Of a DNA stretch of 29,772 nt, positions 17,419 through 22,501 are shown in pieces. The position numbers and the translations under genes were made by a program. The stretch's first letter is position 1; each line of letters begins with the position of its first letter. Below the pieces are notes generated by a model. That model saw nothing but the letters and a program-made list of their open reading frames with translations, was not told the origin of the DNA and did no database searches. Source of the DNA: a virus; IMG/VR virus record IMGVR_UViG_3300042542_002054, positions 1-29,772 of that record. One strand, given 5' to 3'.

Positions 17419-17580
17419 ATGGATATGCAAGAACATACGAAGCATGTATTAGATACAGTTTCGGGAGTTACAGTTTTAGGAACTGTTATGAAATTTTTAC
17501 CAGCTATTGCAGCAGTTTTATCAATAGTTTGGTATTGTATTAGAATCTATGAATGGGCGCGTTCTAAAGTTAAAAAATAA
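17419..17580 (+). CDS. Small holin-like membrane protein
   Basis: 53 aa, shorter than usual ORF cut-offs. Reads MDMQEHTKHVLDTVSGVTVL, then GTVMKFLPAIAAVLSIVWYC, then IRIYEWARSKVKK. It has an N-terminal hydrophilic head, one membrane segment (about 25-42) and a short basic tail. I know this form (H-x(3)-D-x(3)-GTVLG, LPAIAA, IRIYE) from small phage proteins annotated as class II type holins. It precedes the HNH-type gene by three bases and follows the glycosyltransferase block. Another holin-like protein is encoded at 28471, so which one controls lysis is open. Confidence 0.6.
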   Translation: MDMQEHTKHVLDTVSGVTVLGTVMKFLPAIAAVLSIVWYCIRIYEWARSKVKK

Positions 17581-17583
17581 ACT

Positions 17584-17946
17584 ATGCCTTTAAAAGACAA
17601 AAGTTATAGATGTCAGTATTTAAGAGATTGGAAGTCAAACAATCGAGAAAAGAATTTATTTCAACAAGCTCGATACAGAGCAAAAACTAAAAACATTTCG
17701 TTTGATATAGAAGTATCAGACATAGTTATTCCTGAAACTTGTCCCATTTTGGGACTTCCTCTAAAAAAAACCATTGATGGAAATCGAGATTTAAGTCCTA
17801 GCCTTGATCGTATAGATAATGCTAAAGGTTACATAAAAGGCAATATTCAAGTAATATCAGCAAAAGCTAATACAATGAAACATAATGCAGATAAAGAAGA
17901 TTTAATTAACTTTTCTAATTGGGTGAAAGAAAATTATGGCAAATAA
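17584..17946 (+). CDS. HNH-type endonuclease (homing or packaging-associated)
   Basis: 120 aa. The segment SPSLDRIDNAKGYIKGNIQVISAKANTMKHNAD (about residues 71-103) is the signature of a phage HNH nuclease subfamily (S-x-D-R-I-D-N, G-Y-x-x-x-N-x-Q-V, A-N-x-M-K). The preceding ETCPILGLPL replaces the usual Zn-binding CP-x(n)-C segment with only one Cys. Such genes are often free-standing homing endonucleases, or help packaging when placed next to terminase genes. Here it sits at the end of the late region. ATG with only a weak ribosome binding site (AAAATAAACT), so it may be read from upstream coupling. Confidence 0.75.
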   Translation: MPLKDKSYRCQYLRDWKSNNREKNLFQQARYRAKTKNISFDIEVSDIVIPETCPILGLPLKKTIDGNRDLSPSLDRIDNAKGYIKGNIQVISAKANTMKHNADKEDLINFSNWVKENYGK

Positions 17947-18151
17947 ATATAGTGAAGCTGGCAAGGGATCAACCAATAAGCTTAAACAAAAAAGCTTGTA
18001 TGATGAGAACTACGAAAAGATTTGGGGCAATAAAAAGAATAAGCTTTATGAAGAACGATATTATGATTCTGATGAAACAACTTCATGGGATCAAGATAAG
18101 GCTGATATGATTGGTCTTAATAACAATACTGGCGATCATTATATTAAATGA
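17936..18151 (+). CDS. Small conserved-looking phage protein (GKGS family), unknown
   Basis: 71 aa, overlapping the HNH gene by 11 bases. Starts MANKYSEAGKGSTNKLKQKS and contains YDENYEKIWGNKKNKLYEE. Very charged and hydrophilic. I know similar small proteins ('GKGS..R....Y.ENY..IWG') from other phage genomes but no function is assigned. It is the last rightward gene before the convergent terminator, and thus the last of the late transcript. Confidence 0.65.
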   Translation: MANKYSEAGKGSTNKLKQKSLYDENYEKIWGNKKNKLYEERYYDSDETTSWDQDKADMIGLNNNTGDHYIK

Positions 18152-18178
18152 TGTCATAATTGATATTATATCGTATTA

Positions 18179-18198
18179 ATGTAAAGCATACTTTACAT
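18179..18198. repeat. 8-bp perfect inverted repeat (operator or weak terminator)
   Basis: ATGTAAAG-CATA-CTTTACAT reads as an inverted repeat with 8-bp arms and a 4-base spacer, 27 bases after the last rightward gene. It could be a protein-binding site or an AT-rich hairpin. A TTTT follows four bases later on the plus strand (CCGTTTTC), so a weak rightward terminator is possible. Confidence 0.5.
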
Positions 18199-18265
18199 CC
18201 GTTTTCATTCAAATCATTGATTTATATAAAAAAAGTGAAAACAATTTGCATGAAACTTTAATAAA

Positions 18266-18288
18266 AAAGGGGCATTTTAAGCCCCTTT
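18266..18288. terminator. Bidirectional intrinsic terminator at convergent transcripts
   Basis: An 8-bp stem AAAGGGGC (18266-18273) and GCCCCTTT (18281-18288) flanks a 7-base loop. Read leftward, the stem is followed by TTT TTA (six T), a textbook terminator for the minus-strand operon. Read rightward, the T run is shorter (TTTCTT) but still usable. It lies between the rightward late genes and the leftward pqqA operon. Confidence 0.85.
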
Positions 18289-18299
18289 CTTACAAGCAA

Positions 18300-18314
18300 G
18301 GCTACCATCTAGCC
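18300..18314. repeat. Small hairpin GGCTA-CCATC-TAGCC
   Basis: A 5-bp perfect stem with a 5-base loop lies between pqqA and the terminator. On the minus strand it follows a run of six G. It might protect the 3' end of the pqqA transcript or take part in termination. The function is not known. Confidence 0.4.
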
Positions 18315-18331
18315 CCCCTCATTTAAAGCTA

Positions 18332-18403
18332 CTATTTATTCATTACATACATAGTAACTTCAAAACCAAATCTCATTTCTGTAGCTGCTGGAGTTGTCCA
18401 CAT
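18332..18403 (-). CDS. pqqA: PqqA, coenzyme PQQ biosynthesis precursor peptide
   Basis: 23 codons read on the minus strand: ATG at 18403, TAG at 18332-18334, with the ribosome binding site AAAGGGGAAATATT. The peptide starts M-W-T-T-P-A-A-T-E-M-R-F-G and ends F-E-V-T-M-Y-V-M-N-K. It matches the PqqA consensus M-W-x-x-P-A-x-x-(D/E)-(L/M)-R-x-G-x-E-V-T-x-Y at every conserved place, and at 23 aa it equals the classic length. E15 and Y19 are the two residues that PqqE cross-links and that become the PQQ skeleton. PqqB-E are not in this window, so the host would have to process it. It is the last gene of the leftward operon, just before the terminator. Below size limits of gene finders, hence easily missed. 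Confidence 0.9.
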   Translation of the reverse strand: MWTTPAATEMRFGFEVTMYVMNK

Positions 18404-18479
18404 AATATTTCCCCTTTAATTAATAAATACTGCAAATTAATTATGGGCTACATTGTGGCTTACGCCATCAGTAAAATCA
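18404..18479 (-). other. Leader region of pqqA
   Basis: 76 non-coding bases between the SSB-like gene and pqqA in an operon otherwise packed with overlaps. It holds a small stem TGGC-GTAA-GCCA (18456-18467 on the minus strand) and the Shine-Dalgarno AAAGGGG. The gap may give pqqA its own promoter or RNA-level control, but no clear -35/-10 pair was seen. Confidence 0.35.
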
Positions 18480-18716
18480 TTAAAATGGCATTGCTGAATC
18501 AGTTGCATTTGAACTTGATCCTGCACCATCTTTAGCTTGTGGCTCTCTCATTGTTACCCAGCCGTCAAAATTGACAGGGATAGATTCTATGAGAAGTGAA
18601 GTGCCACCTTGTTTATTGCTCATTGCCACACCTACTTTTTGCCATCTAGCTTTTGTTTCGCCATTAGCGTTAGTGTATTCGCCTGTTTTAGCGATTAGAT
18701 CATGGGTTATTGCCAT
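18480..18716 (-). CDS. Small SSB-like protein with acidic Pro-Phe C-terminal tip
   Basis: 78 aa. Starts MAITHDLIAKTGEYTNANGETKARWQKVGVAM with alternating strands (KVGVAMSNKQGGTSLLIESIPV), consistent with a small OB-like or beta barrel. The C-terminal part is disordered and Gly/Ser-rich (PQAKDGAGSSSNATDSAMPF) and ends in D-S-A-M-P-F, closely like the D-D-D-I-P-F tip of bacterial SSB that recruits partner proteins. It overlaps the exonuclease gene by 17 bases (start within its end). A single-strand binding partner of the ERF/YqaJ recombination pair is the natural role, inferred rather than proven by family match. Confidence 0.6.
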   Translation of the reverse strand: MAITHDLIAKTGEYTNANGETKARWQKVGVAMSNKQGGTSLLIESIPVNFDGWVTMREPQAKDGAGSSSNATDSAMPF

Positions 18717-19374
18717 TTTTTATTTCCTTTAAGTTATTTACGATAGTTTCTATTTCAGACAAAAAGGCGATCACCGCATTTTGCATGTTATTAATATACT
18801 CATCATCTCGATAAATACGCTTTACGAATCCTTGTAAATGATCAGGCATTTCAGGATCATAAGATACAAGGTCGCAAAATTCTCTTTTTTCATTTCCATT
18901 AGAACCAGGAACGCAAGCCAATTGCCATTGCACCTGATCATAATACTGTTCTAATTGTTTACCGCCTGTTAGGATGTTATCTAAATGGTTTTCGGGATTA
19001 GGTATCTTAATTTCAATTAAAGAATTAGTAGCTTCTACTAACCCGTCAGGGCTACATTGAGCGCCGTCAATGAATGGGTGTAAAACAATTGCTACTTGAT
19101 CCACAAAGGTATTATATTTAACTTCATACCATGCCCTAGCCATAGGTTCTAAATCGATTCCTCGTTGCATTGCAGGCGTTTTATAGGTATCTAATTTCTT
19201 ACCCGTCAATCTTTCTCTAATCAATTCATTCTTATACTTTTTACGAGTTAAAGATTCAGCGCCACCTCGACCTTCAGTTAAAAGATCAGCAACTCTTGAG
19301 CCACCAATCTTGCCTATTCTTAAAGCCATCCATTCAGGACTGCCTTGCTCTATGCCTTTTATTATTCTATCCAT
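18700..19374 (-). CDS. YqaJ-type recombination exonuclease
   Basis: 224 aa. The lambda-exonuclease/YqaJ motifs are in order: QGSPEWMALRIGKIGGSRVADLL (residues 10-32), RGIDLEPMARAWYE (71-84), D110 in CSPDGLVE (107-114) and E121-I-K123 in LIEIKIPNP, which together form the PD-(D/E)XK active site, then YYDQVQWQLAC (about 143-153). It degrades one strand of double-stranded DNA ends to give 3' overhangs, for annealing by the ERF protein encoded upstream. The start codon lies within the end of the preceding gene (8-base overlap). Part of the leftward early operon. Good match to the family's usual length (about 200-230). Confidence 0.9.
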   Translation of the reverse strand: MDRIIKGIEQGSPEWMALRIGKIGGSRVADLLTEGRGGAESLTRKKYKNELIRERLTGKKLDTYKTPAMQRGIDLEPMARAWYEVKYNTFVDQVAIVLHPFIDGAQCSPDGLVEATNSLIEIKIPNPENHLDNILTGGKQLEQYYDQVQWQLACVPGSNGNEKREFCDLVSYDPEMPDHLQGFVKRIYRDDEYINNMQNAVIAFLSEIETIVNNLKEIKNGNNP

Positions 19375-19804
19375 TTAAGTTTAAGTTCCTATAAGTTACG
19401 CCATCGTGCCATTGTTGGTCGGTTGTTTTGTCATAAAGACCTATTACTTTATCGGGATGAAGAAGCAAAGGCTTTTGATCTTTAAAGCAAAATGCATATA
19501 GCAAAGGACATCTTTCAGAGCTATACCATTCCATAAACATTGGAAGCATTTTAATTTCTGAAGCTTTAATATTGGCAGTTCCCTTAACCATTATTAACCC
19601 AGCTTTACCATTATTGTTAATATAAAAATCAGGCATATTTCTAATAAAAGTATTTAAGTCGTAAAAGTTAGGGATAGGATCGTTCTTCTCATCAAAGCCT
19701 AATCGCCTATAAAAATAACCTTTAGATTGACAATAAGCTTCAAACAATACTTCCGCTATATTAACGACATTATTTCTTTCTTTATAAGAATATGCGCCAT
19801 TCAT
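19367..19804 (-). CDS. Degenerate PD-(D/E)XK-like protein
   Basis: 145 aa. N-terminal helix (VVNIAEVLFEAYCQSKGYFYRRLGF) followed by IRNMPDFYINNNGKAGLIMVKGTANIKASE. The P58-D59 ... x-V-K74-G is the arrangement of PD-(D/E)XK nucleases, but the acidic residue two before the Lys is Met (M72-V-K74), so the classic active site is incomplete. The start ATG overlaps the stop of the 57-aa gene upstream (ATGA), the stop lies within the YqaJ gene start. Probably a DNA end-processing or resolvase-related factor of the recombination operon, possibly non-catalytic. Alternative: an unrelated fold with a chance motif. Confidence 0.55.
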   Translation of the reverse strand: MNGAYSYKERNNVVNIAEVLFEAYCQSKGYFYRRLGFDEKNDPIPNFYDLNTFIRNMPDFYINNNGKAGLIMVKGTANIKASEIKMLPMFMEWYSSERCPLLYAFCFKDQKPLLLHPDKVIGLYDKTTDQQWHDGVTYRNLNLNG

Positions 19805-19974
19805 AGTTTAGGGCTTTGAATTTTGCCATAAAGAGGGGCTAATAAATATTTATCACCCATCTCTCTTTTAAGCCTTTGAATCTTTGTTCTGCGAGCTTCT
19901 ATTTCTTCTATTTCTTCAAAGGTATATTTAAATTCAACGCCATAAAAATTACTGTTTCTCATGCCTTCCATCAT
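19801..19974 (-). CDS. 57-aa early protein missed by size filters, unknown
   Basis: Minus-strand frame from ATG 19974 to TGA 19801. It overlaps the ERF stop by ATGA at its start and the next gene's ATG by ATGA at its end, so it fills the only apparent gap in this part of the operon. The protein starts MMEGMRNSNFYGVEFKYTFE, has a charged helix EEIEEIEARRTKIQRLKREM, and ends DKYLLAPLYGKIQSPKL. Function unknown. Both couplings make it very likely that it is translated. Confidence 0.75.
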   Translation of the reverse strand: MMEGMRNSNFYGVEFKYTFEEIEEIEARRTKIQRLKREMGDKYLLAPLYGKIQSPKL

Positions 19975-20513
19975 AGCTCCGCCTTTCTTTTATCTTTAGC
20001 TTCAATAACTAATTTAGATAGAGTTCGATCATTCTTAACTTCGCCCATAACAAAATTATAATTAGACTGTAGTTCTTCTAATGACTGTGATTGACTAATT
20101 CTTTGAAGATAGTCGGCTGCATTAAGAACTGCGGATTGGCCATCATCATCGTCTGCATAAAGCAAGCACAATGCAGAAATCGAGTATCTGCGAATGTAGC
20201 TTGTGGCCGAAGCCAATCCCTGTGGATCTTGCTTTTGAATAGGGCAGACGGCAGTATCTTCCAACCACTCGCCCGAGCTATGAAGTAACCTCGTTGTTAG
20301 GTGAAGTTTATTGTCGTCTGAAGGGCTTAATGATTGAAGGATAGCAATACCATTATTATTGAGTGGCGCTTTAACGGCATCAATAACTGAATTGATATTG
20401 GCATACTTGGATTTGTAATGAGGATTAGTTGAATCTTTAACGGCAAATCTAATTTCTTTTTGCGCGGATACTAAAGCTTCAGCTATCTGTTTGATGCTTT
20501 CGGATGTTTTCAT
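19971..20513 (-). CDS. erf: ERF-family single-strand annealing protein
   Basis: 180 aa, ribosome binding site AGGACAAGATAAG. N-terminal helix (SESIKQIAEALVSAQKEI) and NPHYKSKYANINSVIDAVKAPLNNNGIAILQS (about residues 30-61), then DPQGLASATSYIRRYSISALCLLYADDDDG (about 96-125), the classic ERF motif (G-x-A-x-T-Y-x-R-R-Y, D-D-D). ERF proteins anneal complementary single strands and work with an exonuclease such as the YqaJ protein encoded two genes downstream. Length is that of the core domain plus a short tail. It is followed by a gene overlapping its stop (ATGA). Confidence 0.92.
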   Translation of the reverse strand: MKTSESIKQIAEALVSAQKEIRFAVKDSTNPHYKSKYANINSVIDAVKAPLNNNGIAILQSLSPSDDNKLHLTTRLLHSSGEWLEDTAVCPIQKQDPQGLASATSYIRRYSISALCLLYADDDDGQSAVLNAADYLQRISQSQSLEELQSNYNFVMGEVKNDRTLSKLVIEAKDKRKAEL

Positions 20514-20537
20514 CTTATCTTGTCCTAAAAAGTTTCG

Positions 20538-20942
20538 TTAAATTACATGCGAGATTGTATCATTATATGCCCATCTTGCAAAACTATCTCTTTCATAGTT
20601 TTCAGCTATGAATTTTGCTAGTCTTTTAATTTCCGCATCGTATAAATCTTTAATGCGGCCAATCTTATCATCCTGACGATCATAAAGAATATTTTTTACT
20701 TGATTCTGAAGTTCAATCTCATCGTAAAAATCAGAAAATACTTCAGCGTTAAAAGTAATATGATGCTCAATAAGCTCTTGTAAAGAGATATGAGGTTCTA
20801 GGTCTAAAAAATCAGGATCAGGATTCATCATAGTTTGAATATGAATCTTGTGTTGCATCTCTCGTTGCTGGTCACTCATGGAAGCTCCCGTAACTTGTTG
20901 ATTTGTGCTTATTTTATCCTTATCTTCTTGATTAGGCAACAT
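20538..20942 (-). CDS. Early operon protein, unknown, helical and acidic
   Basis: 134 aa from ATG 20942 (GGGGA eight bases upstream). An inner start at ATG 20879 has a good ribosome binding site too (CGGGAGCTTCC), giving 113 aa, and either may be right. The sequence is acidic and helical (DFLDLEPHISLQELIEHHITFNAEVFSDFYDEIEL), ending with basic residues. No family recognised. Its start overlaps the preceding gene by 11 bases, consistent with operon coupling. Early function unknown. Confidence 0.6.
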   Translation of the reverse strand: MLPNQEDKDKISTNQQVTGASMSDQQREMQHKIHIQTMMNPDPDFLDLEPHISLQELIEHHITFNAEVFSDFYDEIELQNQVKNILYDRQDDKIGRIKDLYDAEIKRLAKFIAENYERDSFARWAYNDTISHVI

Positions 20943-21282
20943 TTTTATTTCCCCATTTATAAGTATCTTTAATTTTTATCCATTTAGCTTCGGCGGCTTG
21001 AAGAAAAGAATATTCATCTAATTTAGCTCCGTCAAAAGTTTCATCGCCAAATTCATCTAATTCACCTTCATCATGAGAAGTCCAAGCTTTTTCAAGATTT
21101 TCAGAAATAAGTTGATTGGCTTTGTCATACCAAATAACGCCACCATTTTTAAGATTAAAGTATTCGCATTTATATGGATCACTTGCTTGGTCAATTAACC
21201 AAAACAATTCTTCAAGGTCACGATAAGCAAATATACCTACTATTTGTCTATCATCATAATGACGAACTAATGCGGTAGCCAT
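20932..21282 (-). CDS. Early operon protein, unknown
   Basis: 116 aa, starting at ATG 21282, which lies one base after the TAA of the preceding 36-aa membrane gene. The longer version from TTG 21303 (123 aa) would overlap that gene and has no ribosome binding site. Features: ALVRHYDDRQIVGIFAYRDLEELFWLIDQASDPYKCEYFNLKNGG and an acidic DEGELDEFGDETFDG patch. Not recognised. Its C-terminal part is Lys/Trp-rich. Part of the leftward early operon. Confidence 0.6.
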   Translation of the reverse strand: MATALVRHYDDRQIVGIFAYRDLEELFWLIDQASDPYKCEYFNLKNGGVIWYDKANQLISENLEKAWTSHDEGELDEFGDETFDGAKLDEYSFLQAAEAKWIKIKDTYKWGNKNVA

Positions 21283-21283
21283 A

Positions 21284-21394
21284 TTATTTACCCATCCATT
21301 CAAATACCATTGGAGTTAAAATATAAAGGCAGATTGCAAACCAAGCCCAAAAGGCGGTAGCAAAGATACATCCGAGAATTAAGTCTTTTTTCAT
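21284..21394 (-). CDS. 36-aa single-membrane-segment peptide
   Basis: ATG 21394 to TAA 21284 with a strong ribosome binding site (AAGGATAAGACAAG). Reads MKKDLILGCIFATAFWAWFA followed by ICLYILTPMVFEWMGK: a Lys-rich start and one hydrophobic segment of about 25 residues. The next gene's ATG follows one base after its stop. Too short for standard calls. May act on the host membrane early in infection, but this is a guess from location and hydrophobicity. Confidence 0.65.
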   Translation of the reverse strand: MKKDLILGCIFATAFWAWFAICLYILTPMVFEWMGK

Positions 21395-21410
21395 CTTGTC
21401 TTATCCTTTC

Positions 21411-21665
21411 TTATTCAATTTCTGATTTATAGGGATCAATTTGTGTTTGCACATACTCGTAATTACCACTTTGCGAATTATGCTTGAGTTTTGAATTAGG
21501 TGCAACAAATTCATATTTGTCGGCAGTCCAATTATATTTGAGCTTGGCTTCTTTAGGGGCGTAGTTATATTTATTCTCAACCCAATTGTATCGAAGCTTG
21601 GGTGATTCACCCCCGACCGCCATGATCGGAAGTGCGATTAATAGTGCGGTTAATAATTTTTTCAT
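21411..21665 (-). CDS. Secreted protein with three tandem KL-(K/R)-(Y/H)-N repeats
   Basis: 84 aa. Signal peptide MKKLLTALLIALPIMAVGG (cleavage near residue 16-19), so the protein is exported early in infection. The mature part is three repeats of 17-19 residues: PKLRYNWVENKYNYAPKE, AKLKYNWTADKYEFVAPNS, KLKHNSQSGNYEYVQTQ. The form K-L-(K/R)-(Y/H)-N-x(5)-(K/N)-Y-(N/E)-(Y/F) is seen elsewhere in phage and bacterial small envelope proteins with Y/W-N-P-F variants. ATGA overlap with the preceding gene. The function is unknown; early periplasmic location suggests superinfection exclusion or envelope alteration. Confidence 0.65.
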   Translation of the reverse strand: MKKLLTALLIALPIMAVGGESPKLRYNWVENKYNYAPKEAKLKYNWTADKYEFVAPNSKLKHNSQSGNYEYVQTQIDPYKSEIE

Positions 21666-22003
21666 ACCGCACCCCTAATTATTTGACCTGTAATTACATC
21701 AACAACTATTTCACTTGAATCAAAGTTTGCATTTATATCGCAAAGTTCTTCCTCTGAATAACCATTTTTTTGACGCATTAAAATATATTGTTTTAGGAAT
21801 GAATCATCTTCTTCAGATTTTGTTGCAAGGCTAATTGTAAGTGTTTGTTCTGAAATTTTGCCATCAATCCAAGCTAATTCAAGAATGTCGCGCGGTGGGA
21901 CAGAGTTGTTAGAATTCCAACGGATAACGCCATTAGCGTCATGATGATAATCATATTGATCAAGTTTAGCTACAAATTTAAAGTCTTTTGTTTGAAGTTT
22001 CAT
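21662..22003 (-). CDS. First gene of leftward early operon, unknown
   Basis: 113 aa. Starts MKLQTKDFKFVAKLDQYDYHHDANGVIRWNSNN and includes PPRDILELAWIDGKISEQTLTISLATKSEEDD, an acidic alpha-beta protein. AAGGAAACTAAA gives a ribosome binding site. Not recognised. It is the first gene after the divergent promoter region at 22004-22097 and is coupled (ATGA) to the secreted repeat protein. Early host-takeover or regulatory role possible. Confidence 0.65.
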   Translation of the reverse strand: MKLQTKDFKFVAKLDQYDYHHDANGVIRWNSNNSVPPRDILELAWIDGKISEQTLTISLATKSEEDDSFLKQYILMRQKNGYSEEELCDINANFDSSEIVVDVITGQIIRGAV

Positions 22004-22097
22004 TTTAGTTTCCTTATAGTTTCTTGTTAATAAATTGTGTTGCTAGGTGTTATTATGCCTATATCAAAATTAAATACAACTATTTTTTAAAATATTT
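22004..22097. promoter_or_regulatory. Divergent promoter region between leftward and rightward operons
   Basis: 94 AT-rich bases separate two gene sets transcribed away from each other. A possible leftward promoter is TTGTAT (22079-22074) and TAATAA (22055-22050) with an 18-base spacer, both read on the minus strand. The -35 matches the sigma-70 consensus in only three of six positions. No repressor gene or clear operator was seen. The location makes it the likely control point of the whole phage program; exact start sites cannot be read from sequence. Confidence 0.45.
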
Positions 22098-22454
22098 ATG
22101 AAAAATAACGAACACCTGGCACAGACTTTGCTTATTAAATGGTTTAGGCTTCAATATCCATTAATGGCTAAATGTCTATGGGCTATCCCAAATGGGGGCG
22201 CTAGGCATATAGGAACGGCCATTAAACTTAAACAAGAGGGGGTAACCGCAGGGGTAGCTGATTTGTTCCTTATGATCCCAGCAAATGGCCTTCATGGGCT
22301 ATTTATAGAGATGAAGAAGGATCGAAGTGCAAAATTACAACAAAATCAGGAACAGTTCCTTATTTTAGCAGAATCAATGGGTTATGGTGCGGAAGTGGCT
22401 TATGGATTTGAGGAAGCTCAAAAAATAATACAAAAATACTTGCGCGAATCATAA
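22098..22454 (+). CDS. VRR-NUC domain nuclease
   Basis: 118 aa, start at 22098 at the right end of the divergent region. Motifs of the VRR-NUC PD-(D/E)XK family: IPNGGARHIGTAIKLKQEGVTAGVADLFLM (about residues 30-59; D55 acidic ligand), then E71-M-K73 in LFIEMKKD, then Q84 or Q86 and a final helix (EEAQKIIQKYL). Stand-alone phage members act on branched or flapped DNA, useful in phage replication and recombination. It opens the rightward transcript and precedes the replication gene. Confidence 0.9.
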   Translation: MKNNEHLAQTLLIKWFRLQYPLMAKCLWAIPNGGARHIGTAIKLKQEGVTAGVADLFLMIPANGLHGLFIEMKKDRSAKLQQNQEQFLILAESMGYGAEVAYGFEEAQKIIQKYLRES

Positions 22455-22501
22455 AAACTGGTTAATAATAAAAAAGGACACGATAAGAGAAAGGGAACTA
22501 A

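Noticed and set aside
17919-18110. 63-aa ORF in another frame near the HNH gene end
   Set aside because: Shadow of the 71-aa gene at 17936, which has a more phage-like sequence.
18152-18480. tRNA gene in the convergent gap
   Set aside because: No cloverleaf or CCA-like end found; the hairpins are explained by the terminator and inverted repeats, and the remaining stretch by pqqA.
21401-21610. 69-aa minus-strand ORF
   Set aside because: Shadow of the secreted repeat protein in a different frame; its internal repeats only mirror the real ones.
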